NCBI GenBank assembly: GCA_964036045.1
Contig: OZ038380.1
Span: forward strand, 65,890,591-65,954,590
Source: Eutreptiella sp. 'Long Island Sound 2002'
Lineage: Eukaryota > Euglenozoa > Euglenophyceae > Eutreptiales > Eutreptiaceae
Length of the DNA: 64,000 bases
Direction: 5' to 3'
Made by a program: the position numbers and the translations under genes. The notes below the pieces were generated by a model, which saw nothing but the letters and a program-made list of their open reading frames with translations, searched no databases and was not told the origin of the DNA. Below are positions 53,137 to 63,164 of this stretch, piece by piece (position 1 is the first letter of the stretch; each line of letters opens with the position of its first letter).

Positions 53137-54346
53137 CAGTGCCGTGCCGTGGGCAGTGCCCTGTGGTGCTCTGCGGGGGGGAGGGGGGGAGGGGGTGGGG
53201 GGCCGGCTGTGGCGTCAGCCCCGCACGGCCGGGGGCCGGCGGCCATCCACCGGCATTGGGAGGGGAGGCGGGGGAGCCATAGCTCCCAGTCTGGGGCGGG
53301 GCCCAGGGCCCTGGGCCCCCGGGGGTCGTCGAGTGGTGTCGGGGGGAGCCGCACCAGGTGGACCCCCATAACGGCGGTGACCTCCTGTGTTCGCAGGAAG
53401 GTGTGTACTCCGTCCCGCGCCGCGGGCGCCGGGAGGAGGGGGCGGGGTACGGGTGTTGCCCCATAGAGGTGGGTGGGGGTGATCCCCAGGATCCGCCCCG
53501 GGTCCCCGCGGGTCGCGACAACGAGGAGGAGCAGGGGGGTGCCAGGGCACTCCTGCCAGAGGACCTGCCCCCTGTGGTGGGCACCCCTGGTTCTGGAGAG
53601 GGGGGGGGACAGGTCTGGGTTAGCCCAGCCGCGGGGCGCGTGCGTCGCCGGCGGGAGGGCGGGGCACCAAGTGGGCTCCCTGGGGAACGCCTCGCATACG
53701 ACGGCGTACGGGGGGGTAGGCCTGGTGCCGTCGTACACTGGGTTGGTCGGCCGGGGGCGGGCGGACGCCTCGTCCGCGCCTTCCACGAACACCGTGATCT
53801 CGGCCACCTCCAGGTCCTCGTCCGGTGGGTGTAGAAGGTGGAGCGCCGCATCCAGCTCGGACACTCCCCCCGGGTACGTGGCCCGCGCCTGGTTCAGGTA
53901 CGGGGCCGTGTCCCCGGGGTAGCGCGTCCTCAGGGCGTGCAGCAGGGCTGGGGCGCTGCTGCGGAGGGACATGGCAGACCCTGCTCCCGTCAGCCGCAGG
54001 GTGTCCCCCATGGACAGGGGCCGGCCCGACCGGTTGGACTTGCGCCACTCCATCCAGTGCCCGTAGAGGGCCGCCTCCGGGCTGATGAGCCCCGGCTGGA
54101 CGGCGTTCACGATCCGGTTCATTGCCGGGAGCAGCGTGAGGGCCCCCGCTCCGTTCAGGGCGCGGACGGCCGGGGGGCGGTCTCGTTGAGGAAAGCCCTC
54201 GCACTGCCCGTCAGGTCACACCGTGCGGCAGCGTGCGTTTCGTGTGCCTCCGCCACCGCGTGCGCCACCAGGCCCCGGACGGCCGCCTCCTGCGCTTTGC
54301 GGCGGGCCCTGATGTGTCCCGGCCCATCCCCCAGTCGGCGTGGCAT
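53136..54346 (-). pseudogene. Unknown protein frame in N1, frameshifted once
   Basis: The ATG at 54346 opens a frame with an Ala-rich helix (RRKAQEAAVRGLVAHAVAEAHE). It is broken in a C run near 54170-54180, after FLNETA. One base away the frame runs on through RALNGAGALTLLPAMNRIV to 53136. The 54122 part has good protein composition (LYGHWMEWRKSNRSG, YLNQARATYPGG, DEDLEVAEITVFVEGADE). I do not recognise a family. It starts about 130 bases after the stop of the N1 polymerase frame on the same strand. It is either a downstream ORF of N1 or the first ORF of a second element. Confidence 0.42.
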
Positions 54347-54478
54347 GGTTCTGCGGGCTCTGCAAAGGGCGGCGGCGGCTGGGGGTTAGGGCGCGAACAC
54401 GTGCGACAGGTGCGCAACGGATGTGGGGTCCCGCAGGTGCACGTGGATCCACAGGAGGGCCGCGCCCGCGGGGCCCGC

Positions 54479-56539
54479 TCATTCGTGTGAGGGGGTGTGT
54501 GCCCCCTCGATGCGCCGGTGCAGGGCCTCCTCCGATGTGCTCCTGCGCGGGCCTGCGGGAGGTTCGGGCCAGGGGCACGCGGCCACCTGGGCGCACCGCG
54601 CGCACCTGTTGGCGCCTGTCAACGCTGCGGAGGTCACCGTGTCGCATTCCCCGCAGAGTCGGCAGGTGTGTGGGAGGTGGGAGGGCGGCGACCAAGGGTC
54701 GAGATGGCGGAGCCAGAGGTCGTCCCACCTCTGTCGGAGGGGGTCCCGGATCTCCAGCAGGCGGGCGCGGACGCGGCGCCGGTAGTCCTTGCCAAGCGTC
54801 TTCCACTGGACCTCCTGCCACGTGTCGTCGGGAAGGATCCCGTGGTCGTGGAAGGCGGCAATTAGGTCGTCCCACGCCGGGCGGGGGTGCCCCCGGGGGG
54901 GGCTTGCCATGTACACGTGGCGCCAGGTGAGGTGGGGCGTCAGCGCATCCCATCGGCACCCGTTCGCGGTGTCTCGGTGGAGGAGGTCCAGCAGGGTGCC
55001 GTCCGCGACTGCCTCCCACCCCACTCGCAGCCCTTCGCAGCCGTCCAGCTCCTGGCGCAGCGCGGCTGCAATGCCGGTGGGGAGCATGAGGAGCAAGGGC
55101 CCCTGGGTGTCGCCCAGCCTGGACAGGGCGTCGTCATATACCGGCCCCCCAGCTTTGAAGTGCGCGACGGCGAGCTGGGCGGCCCCGTCCTCTGGGGGGT
55201 GCCACCGGACGGTGGCCGCGGCGTATCCCCACGTGCGTATCTCCGTAGCCCGGAGTACGTTGGCGGCGTGAAGGAAGATGCGGGGCGGGACGGGTGTCCT
55301 GACGAGTGAGGACACGTCCCCAGTCCATCCTGTTTGCGGCCTCGGGGCCGCTTGCAGCCATTTCCCCGTCGCCCCGTCCCACGGGTGGTCAGGTCCCGCT
55401 CCGCGCATCGCGGTGGGTCTCGGCCGGGTGTCCGGCCCCCATCCCTTGAGCGGGATGGCGGCGTATCGTTGCGCAGGGGTCTCCGGGGCGCGCGTTGCGG
55501 CGCACCACCGGCCACACTCGCGCGCCCATTCCTCACCCACGATGCGCGCCTCCCACGCGGTCATGGAGCCGCGCCCGATGATCCACGGTGGGAAGAGGGC
55601 GTCTTGTAGGTGCCTCGAGAACCCGGCCGGCAGGTCCTGGTACGGGTGGGGGCCCTGTTGGGGCGGGCACTCCAGAGTGCCATTCATGACACGGAGGGAG
55701 CCTACGAAGTCCTTGTCAGGGCGCGGGGGAGGGGGAGGGTGGTCGCCCTCCGCCGCAGTGAGCCACCGGTGTGCCCGGGCCGCCGCGCTGTGGGGCTCGC
55801 GGAGGGGCTGTTCCAGCCGGTGGTTGCGAAGCTCCCATGCGAAGTCCCCCAGCCGGAGCATGTGGTGGAGGAAATTGTCCACAGAGGTCCCTCTCGGCGG
55901 GTCGTATCGGGCTATGGCGCGGAGCTGCGCCTCCGCGTCCTCGGGCACCAGTCCGGAGCAGAATACCTCCGTCCATGTGGCGCCTGCGGAGCGCCACGAG
56001 GCCAGCCACAGGGCTTTGTCCCCGGGTGGGAGCTGGCGGGCCGCCTCGTGTACCGCCTGGCGGTAGTGGGGCCAGAGGAGCTGTGAGTGGGCGCATCCCA
56101 CGTGCATGTGCGTCGGGGTCTCCTCCGGGCCGCCGCATAAAAGGCACGGTTGTGGGACGATGGCGACGCCGGAGAGCCGCTCCTTACGGACGCGGAGCCT
56201 GCGCTGCACCGGCGTGTGGCCGTCTCGGGCCCGCAGCGCCCGGCGGTTGGTGGCCGTCGCGGTGAGGTCCCGGGCGTGGACATAGGCCGTGGCGTGGGCC
56301 GCGCCCAAAGGTGTGTGTCCCCGGTGCGTCAGCGCATGGTCCGTCTGCGCCCGCTGCGCGACCTCGCCGAGCACCCGCATCGCCGGGGGCCGTAGATCGA
56401 GATGGCCGTCACGGCCGGCGACAATGAGCTGGGCGTGGCCAGGGTCCGGGGGCGTGTTCTGCAGGACGGTGTCCTGGGACGCCGCCGCAGTCCGCCTTGT
56501 GCAGTAGGGCGTCACTGTGGTGCGAGGTGGCTCGGACAC
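54479..56539 (-). pseudogene. N1 pol C-terminal part: end of RNase H, CCHC motif, long tail
   Basis: This 686-codon frame opens with a segment that looks like the end of RNase H (THRGHTPLGAAHATAYVHARDL, near residues 90-115). It then has CLLCGGPEETPTHMHVGC (near 175), a C-x2-C-x8-H-x4-C type motif common after RNase H in LINE polymerases. The next 450 residues include Trp-rich blocks (for example DFVGSLRVMNGTLEC, WIIGRGSMTAWEARIVGEEWARECGRW). A second zinc-like cluster near the end reads CRLCGECD...CARC. Such a long tail is unusual, and its role is unknown. The frame ends at TGA 54479. Confidence 0.6.
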
Positions 56540-57062
56540 ACCAGAACGGGTGCCCGGCGTGTCACGCTGGCGCGCACAGGCTGTCCTGGAGCCACCTCAG
56601 GGGCATCTGGTTGACCACCTTCGCTGCGCCCGCGGGGACCCCCGTGGTCCGCTCGCGATCTGCGTGCCGCAGGAGGTGGAGGACGACTTCGGCGTCCACC
56701 GTGTGGACCCATTGTCGGTGGGCACCGTATTGTAGGGGGAGGGAGGCGGCCACCCCCTCCCCGTCGGGCACCGTGCCCGAGATGGACACGGCCCACGTGC
56801 GGGTGAGGTCGGCGGCGAGAGCTGCGCTGGTGGCGTGGTTGCAGGGTCCGCCCCCGGATGCGTCGGAAGAGGTGTGGCCCCAGGCCTCCGGGATCCGGTA
56901 GTATCCGGTGGGGCTGAGCCACCCCGCGTTGAGGTCGGCGGAGTGCCACCGGAAGTCGGGGTGGCTGGGCGTCAGTTGGTCCACGCTCAGCGCCTCGGTG
57001 TCGCCTGGGCTGATCACCGGGTGGTCGTGCAGCCGGATCTCCGCTCCGGTGATCGTGCTTGC
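56540..57062 (-). pseudogene. N1 RNase H-like region
   Basis: On the minus strand this follows an in-frame TAG at 57063. It carries SSDASGGG and, further on, TVDAEVVLHLLRHA, which fit the first Asp and the Glu helix of RNase H. The closing His-rich motif is in the next frame (56250-56300). RNase H after the polymerase occurs in I, Tad, LOA and related clades. The assignment is by pattern only. Confidence 0.45.
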
Positions 57063-58141
57063 CTAGGACCGAAGTGCCGTCACATGTTCCTTGAGCCACG
57101 CCGGGCCCCCGCGCTGGTGCACCACCAGGTGTCCCGTGTCCTCCGGCTGGTCCTCCAACGCGTGCACCGCCATGTGTGGGTCACGCGGCAGCCCCGTAGC
57201 TACCGGCAGGGCGGTGCCACGGGGGAGCCCACAGGGTTCGGGCTGGCCCGCCCCCACCTGCACTATTACCCACTCCGCCCGGAGCTGCGCTTGCCCCGTC
57301 GCTTGGGTGCATTGGTCGTCCGTGGTCACCAACCACAACGGCGTCGGCGCGTGGGGCCGGGGGCGCAGGGGCGCGGGCCATGCCACGTCCGCGTTAGGCT
57401 CTTGGTGCTCGCTTTCCGCGAGTACGTCGCGGAGGATGTACATGAGGGCTGCCGGCGGGTGGTACGCCGCCCCCCGCGTCGGGGGGGATAGGCCGTCCCG
57501 GCGGCGGTAGCCCCCGACGTGGAGGTGCAGGCCGTCCGGGGTCACCCGTGGGCCAGTGTGGGCGTCCTGCTTAGCCCTCGTGGGGTGGACGAGTCTCAGG
57601 CGGGGGTTCCGCGTGCCGGTGGTGTGGAAGAGGTGGACCAAGGCGTCGCGCCACCCGGGGTGGTTGGTGAGCTCCTACTCACGGCGGCAATAGTGGAGGT
57701 GTTCATCGGCGCATTGGTTGAGGCACTCCCGCACCGCCGTCGGCCACGGGTCGTCGTTGTCGGGGAGGGGTGGCGTTGCCCGTGGTGCCCATGCCACGGC
57801 GTTGTGTGTGGCACCGTCAGGCGACACGTGTCGCGGTGTCGCAGCTTGGCGGTGCGCAGCGTGACGATGTTGCCCGGCGGGGACTGTAGTTGGACATGGG
57901 CCGCCCTGGGGCACGCGATGGGGTTGTACAGCCCCACTCCCAGGGCGGCCAGGGCCCGGGGTATGCGGTGGACCCAGTCCCCTCTCGCTAGAGTTGCGAA
58001 CTCCGGGACGGGGTAGTGCACCTCGGGACATATTCCGTGCGCGCCAGCTATTTCCCAGAACATCTTGGTGACCTCGCACGCACGGAGGTTGAGCGGTGGT
58101 GGACGAGTGTACCCACGAGGGCCACCGCTGCTTGCTGGCAC
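57063..58141 (-). pseudogene. N1 linker between reverse transcriptase and RNase H
   Basis: This holds two or three overlapping frames, including 57063-57641 (192 codons) and 57596-58141, connected only by frame changes. The content (ACEVTKMFWEIAG, RIPRALAALGVGLYNP, LWLVTTDDQ) fits the connection region of a LINE polymerase. No catalytic motif is seen. Confidence 0.42.
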
Positions 58142-58980
58142 CGCGTTGGCACCCGTGTGAGCCCCAGGGTCCGGTCATCCTGCAGGCTGTCCCGCGAGGC
58201 GTCGAAGGCGTACCGCGCCCTGTCCTTCGCGACCTGGACCGTGATGTGGTCCAGGTGGCGTGCAGTGTCGGAGTCGTCGGTGATGAAAGGAGCGACGTAC
58301 TGCGTCACCCCGCCGAGGATCGCCAGGATGACGTCTTGCACCACTTTCGGTGGCGCGAGGGTGTTAAGGCACCAGTGGTGCACCGCCGCCAGGCGTAGCC
58401 GTTGCTTGCGCTGCAGGGAGAACTCCCCGTCCGGCTGCAGCTGGAGTCCCAGGTAGGGGACGGAGTCCGCCGCCCGTACCCAGTGCCACGGATTTTCCAG
58501 GTGGGGCCAGAGGCGCAGCTGCAGTTCCGGGACCCCCTCCGTGGTGGCTATGGCGCACTTGCGGTGGTTGAGCTCCATGCCCATCATCCCCAGGTACGCG
58601 GCCACCGCCTCCACGCCCTCGACGAAGTGCTGCAGCGTGTGGGCCACCACCAGCAGGTCCTCGATGTAGGCCTGAATGAGGCCGTGCTCGGCCCCTCCCG
58701 GCGGGCGCAGGCGGTGCCCCTGCGCCCTGAGCAGGGGCTCCAGGAGGAGCGCGTACAACAGGGGGCTCTCGGGGTTGCCCTGCCGGACGCCGCGCAGCAT
58801 GTAGACGGGCTGTGTTAGCCCGTGTGCTGTGACGATGCGCAGCCTGGCACATGTGCGGAGGAAGAGCAGGAGGTCGATGACGTCCGGCGGCAGGAAGAGG
58901 TGGCGCAGGATGAGGTGGAGGGCGCCGTGTGGGGCGGTGTCAAAGGCCTTGCGGGCGTCGAAGGGGAAGACGTAGTTAGC
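58048..58980 (-). pseudogene. N1 reverse transcriptase, palm and thumb
   Basis: From 58980 leftwards the frame shows motif A FPFDARKAFDTAPH, motif B RGVRQGNPESPLLYALLLEPLL and motif C AYIEDLLVVAHT. Motif D-like GMELNHRKCAIAT and the thumb follow. These fit a non-LTR reverse transcriptase. Motif C is YIED instead of the usual YxDD, so the first Asp is Glu. The fingers are missing because D begins just upstream. The ATG further right belongs to D sequence and is not the gene start. Confidence 0.78.
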
Positions 58981-58984
58981 GTTA

Positions 58985-59147
58985 TGGCTTCGAACAGCAG
59001 CAGCGCAGCAGCGCGCAAATCGCAAGTCGCAGTCGCAATCGCGCTGACAGTCTGTGAATAATAAAGAAGCATCGAATGCCAACTGTGAATGAGCGCTGTA
59101 CGATACTTTGATCTTTGAACAGGGTTTATGTCTTCGAGATTGTGTTA
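58985..59147 (+). repeat. Probable 5' LTR of D (about 163 bp)
   Basis: The left border is the change from N1 coding sequence to TGGCTTCGAAC. The right border is set by the primer binding site. It contains an AATAAA at 59060-59065 that could serve as poly(A) signal. The second LTR is outside the window, so neither border is proved, and the 5' end may be truncated. Confidence 0.4.
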
Positions 59148-59151
59148 TTAT

Positions 59152-59161
59152 TGGTGCCCCG
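59152..59161 (+). promoter_or_regulatory. Candidate primer binding site of D
   Basis: TGGTGCCCCG has the TGG start needed to pair with a tRNA CCA end and lies where expected. I cannot name the tRNA. Confidence 0.45.
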
Positions 59162-59359
59162 TCTAAAGATCCTGCGAGGTTTGTCGATTGGGATTTTGGA
59201 TTTCGGATTTTGAGAAACAAAGAGGCACAGGAGTGCAGTCGAGTTCCCAAGAAACAAACCACAACAAGTGGTAGCCAGCTAGGTGGCGCGGAGGATCAAT
59301 CTTCGAGATCAATTTTCGACGCCGCAACGCCGTCAACTTGATTTGGACTTCGATTCACA

Positions 59360-61009
59360 ATGGAGCGGCCCTTCGACGACGCAGCTATGCTGCATTTCAT
59401 CAGAGACAGTTTGTTTCGAAGTGATTCACCCTTGCATCACGAATTTTTGACGTCGTTCGAGAAGTTCATCGCAGAGCGCATCGCTAGTCGAGAAAGCGAG
59501 TGGTTTCCATGTCTCTCTCGTGATCTTCACAGCTGTTCGCAGAAGCTTGCAGATACTCAAGCCAAAGTTTTCGAATTGGAACAATGCATCGATGTGTTGC
59601 AGGCAACAGCAGCAAGTGCTACAGCAGCAACGGAACAACGCATCGATGTATTGCAGGCAACAGCAGCAAGTACTACAGCAGCAACTGGCCAGCGCATCGA
59701 TACCTTGCAGTCCTCGACGGAGAATGCAACTCAAGCTGCTGCAAATGAACTTCGACGCGTAGAACATGAGTTGACGCAATATTACGCTCTTCTCAACGAA
59801 TTTATACGAACTTCGAATCCACCACCTCCGAACAACATACAGTTTCCACAACCACAACCACCGTCTTCTCCGAATTCGAACCAACCACAACCTTCACAAC
59901 AACCACTCCCACAGCGGCCTACCTTCCAACCACTACCCCAGTTCGTAGTTCAACGTGCTCCTTCGCAGGAGATTTTGGGACGCCGCGTCGAGCGCCTGAA
60001 CAAACTGGTCAAGAGGTTCACGGGTAAACCTGGATGTGGAGAATTTCGAACATGGAAAGAAGATTTACTACGAGCCTTCACTTTGTCGGACATCACCTCA
60101 CCTGTCGATCAGGCAGCAACGATGTCATTCCTCCTCGATGCTGATGCCGCTGAGTACTATCATAGCCTGACGAAAGTTGTACAAGACGACTGGTTCGAGC
60201 TCATGGGTGTGTTAGGCCAGCGTTTCGACTGCATATCCCATGAGCCAGTGTATTTGTCGAGAATGTTGAGCTTGAAAGAGAGCGAGTTTCCCCGACATGC
60301 AGATTACGTTCGAGAATTTCGTACATGCGTTATCAAGTTGAAGGTCAACACAAGTGAACTCCAGATGGGTTTCCTCGTCAGCTCTCGATTTGTTGAAGGT
60401 TTGTCGAATGACGCTGTGCGTCGGCAGTACATCGTTGAAGTCCGTTCGAGATGGCGTTCTAATAATCCATTTGGATTCGATACCTTGGTAGAGACCATCG
60501 CGGAAGCCTACATTGCGGCTGGGTATCAACTGGAAGAAGTACAGAACGCATCGAGAACGACATCAGATCACACCCTGGGTCCTGCAGTGTCGAGGCCCTT
60601 GCCTATGATGGTCCCACCTACTTCGACTTCCACGTTCCCATCCAACCCCATGGCAACGCCACACGTCACCCCGATGCCAACCCCAGCTGCGGCGCCCACG
60701 GCTTCGACCGTGGCAGAGCCGATGAATCTCGATGCAATTGCCAAGTTTCGAGAAGAGTTACATGCCTACATTGGTGAACGGTTTGGACGTCAACATGGCG
60801 GACGCCAAGATGGTCGAGAAAGCAGACGTTGCTACAATTGTGGCGAACAAGGACACTTGGCCCGTGACTGTCCAAAGGGTCGACCGCCATCCCGAGGACG
60901 AGAACGTCGGGAATCACGGTCGAACACACGGAAACGAGATCAAAGTGGAGACAGCAAGGGACGGTTTCGATCCCGCTCCAAGAGCAGAGAAAGGCCTACA
61001 ACGGCCTAG
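59360..61009 (+). CDS. D gag
   Basis: This intact frame of 549 codons starts at ATG 59360. Residues 1-60 are mixed. Residues 65-150 form a coiled coil made of three 18-residue repeats. Residues 155-200 are Pro/Gln-rich. The capsid runs from about residue 215 (LVKRFTGKPGCGEFRTWKEDLLRAF) to about 400. A Pro/Thr linker follows, then the classical CCHC knuckle CYNCGEQGHLARDC near 493 and a basic Arg/Ser tail. It would assemble the particle and bind element RNA. The pol frame overlaps the last 280 bases in the plus-one frame, so pol is probably made by frameshifting as in Ty3. It ends at TAG 61007-61009. Confidence 0.85.
   Translation: MERPFDDAAMLHFIRDSLFRSDSPLHHEFLTSFEKFIAERIASRESEWFPCLSRDLHSCSQKLADTQAKVFELEQCIDVLQATAASATAATEQRIDVLQATAASTTAATGQRIDTLQSSTENATQAAANELRRVEHELTQYYALLNEFIRTSNPPPPNNIQFPQPQPPSSPNSNQPQPSQQPLPQRPTFQPLPQFVVQRAPSQEILGRRVERLNKLVKRFTGKPGCGEFRTWKEDLLRAFTLSDITSPVDQAATMSFLLDADAAEYYHSLTKVVQDDWFELMGVLGQRFDCISHEPVYLSRMLSLKESEFPRHADYVREFRTCVIKLKVNTSELQMGFLVSSRFVEGLSNDAVRRQYIVEVRSRWRSNNPFGFDTLVETIAEAYIAAGYQLEEVQNASRTTSDHTLGPAVSRPLPMMVPPTSTSTFPSNPMATPHVTPMPTPAAAPTASTVAEPMNLDAIAKFREELHAYIGERFGRQHGGRQDGRESRRCYNCGEQGHLARDCPKGRPPSRGRERRESRSNTRKRDQSGDSKGRFRSRSKSRERPTTA
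59582..59743 (+). repeat. Three 54-bp repeats in the D gag
   Basis: Units start at 59582, 59636 and 59690 (CAATGCATCGATG, CAACGCATCGATG, CAGCGCATCGATA). Units 1 and 2 are nearly identical, unit 3 is diverged. Each encodes 18 residues of coiled coil, so repeat number sets its length. Confidence 0.85.
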
Positions 61010-63164
61010 AAAACAATTCCGAAGACCTGGTGGCGGACGTCCTCGAGAAGAGCTGAACACCACCACCAGCACCAATAAACCCGAAAAGAATTCGACGCTT
61101 GGAAGTGTCACTGTCGAAGGAACCGAACCTGAGCATGCGTCTCTGTTCACGGTTCGAGGGCGCATTTGCGCATGTCGTGAAGACTCCTTTTACTCCAGCG
61201 TGGAACTGTTGGTCGACTGTGGAGCGACCAGTGACTTTATGTCGATGCAAACAGCAAAGAGGGCGCGACTTCCCCTCTATAAACTGAGAAACCCTGGACA
61301 TGTCTTGACAGCCGGAGGTGTCCAAGTCGAAGTACGGTACTACACGCGAGGTTATGTTCGAGTTGGAGAGCTTGTATTTCGTCATCACTTCAAGGTCTTG
61401 GAGATTTTGCCGGATGTAGTGCTTGGACTACCATGGCTTCGAAGCTACAATCCAACTGTCAACTGGAAGGAGCGATACGCCGACATCCAACATGGTTCGA
61501 TTTCGTACCGGTTGTCTTTTGGCGAATCAAGACATTCCACCCAGCTACAGTTTCAAGCAGCTTCAAAGCAGGACCTTCTTTCGATACTTTCATCCAGTTC
61601 CTCGAAAGCGAGTCCGGTTGGGAATCCTGCCCCACATGCCAACGAACACCCTGACCTACACTCGTCGACACACGTTCAGCGCGGTACTGACATGTACGAT
61701 GAGTCCGAAACGGAAGATGGTATCACCGATGAGGAGTGCAGCGATATGGAGATTGAGTACATTTCGTTGCCGAAACTCAAAAGAGACATCCTTCGATCTG
61801 ATCTCACGGGAGATCAAGTATTTCTGTGTTGCATGCCTCGACCAGCAGTGCCGGTCGATCAAATGTATAAGATGCAAGCCAGTGATGGCAATGGTGACGG
61901 GCTTGATCCTGTTCGACGCAAACTACCCAGTCGATTACACAAGTGTGCGGACCTCTACGACCGGCAGAAAGCGGAGTATGGAGACCTACCTCCGCATCGA
62001 CCTGGAAGAGATCATCGAATACGCCTCGATTCGGAAGACAATCCACCGTGGGTACACCCTCAAAAAATGGATCCGAGCCAACTAGATGAACTTCGACGAC
62101 AATTGGACAAGTTGCATCGATCTGGTCGCATCAGACCATCCTCGAGTCCATACGGAGCGGGTTGCCTACTGGTGAAGAAAGCAAATGGTAAATGGCGTAT
62201 GTGCGTCGACTACCGAGCGTTAAATACACGAACTGTACGAGATCGATATCCTTTGCCATCGATCCAATCCATCTTGAGTACACTGGGGGGTCCCACCGTA
62301 TTCTCAAAGATTAACCTTGTTAGTGGGTTCCACCAGATCCGAATTCAGGACGAAGATATCGAGAAAACCGCCTTCAACACACAATTTGGCGCCTTCGAGT
62401 GGGTTGTTATGCCCTTTGGCCTCTGTAATGCGCCATCCACGTTCCAAAGCGTCGTGAACGATGTCCTTCGAGACCACTTGGGGATCTTTGTATGGGTATA
62501 CATTGACGACATCCTTGTCTTCTCGAAGGATGCGGACGAACACCAACGACACCTCGACCTGGTACATGAACTACTTCGTAAGCACCAGCTCTTTCCCTGC
62601 ATCGATAAATCCACATTCTTTCAGAGTCGAGTGCCCTTCTGCGGATACATCATCGACCAAGATGGAGTACACATGGACCCCGAAAAGATCAAGGTCATTC
62701 GAGGTTGGCCTCCACCAACTACGGTCCATGAAGTTCGACAGTTCATTGGATTGTGTGGATTTTACCGGCAGTTTGTCAAAGGGTTCCAAGCTGTCGCAGC
62801 CCCTCTGACTGCAATGTTTAAGGCAGACTTCGAGTGGGAATGGACAGCCGTCCACCAGGCTTCCTTCGACAAGCTGAAGCAGGCGATGATCAGTGCGACA
62901 CATCTCAGTGCTATTGACCCCCGACAGCCGTATCACCTGTACACAGACGCCTCGAAAGACTGCGTGGGTGCTACGCTGGCGCAACGATGTGCGCATGGGA
63001 AGTACAAGGGACATCTTCGACCTATTGCCTTCATGTCGCGGAAAATGCAGCCTGCCAAAACTCGATACCCGATTCGAGAACAGGAGTTGTTGGCCATGGT
63101 ATTAGCCTTAAAAACAATGGTTTCACCTACTTCGAGGACCGCAGCAGGTGCACGTGCACACTGA
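60732..63164 (+). pseudogene. D pol: protease, reverse transcriptase, start of RNase H
   Basis: The frame overlaps gag by 278 bases; the ATG at 60732 is not a likely start. The protease centre is LLVDCGATSDFMS (near 61209-61247), with Cys between Asp and Gly, and it closes with VLGLPWLRSYNP. The reverse transcriptase has SSPYGAGCLLVKKANGKWRM, motif A FSKINLVSGFHQI (near 62305-62343), MPFGLCNAPSTFQ and motif C VYIDDILVFS (62497-62526). Motif A has Asn (AAC) where Asp (GAC) is essential, a single G to A change that should abolish polymerase activity. RNase H starts with LYTDASKDCVGATLAQ and REQELLAMVLAL. The frame is lost at about 63111-63118 by an extra A. Confidence 0.87.

Larger units (their letters stand above)
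48462..58980 (-). mobile_element. Non-LTR retrotransposon region N1
   Basis: From right to left it holds a reverse transcriptase (58980-58048), a linker, RNase H, a CCHC zinc motif and a long carboxy-terminal region ending at 54479. Further GC-rich frames on the same strand follow, down to a heptamer tail at 48462. At 10.5 kb this is long for one LINE. It may instead be two elements placed head to tail, with the boundary near 54.4 kb. The right end is lost at D, so fingers and any endonuclease domain are not seen. Frameshifts show that it is decayed. Confidence 0.6.
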
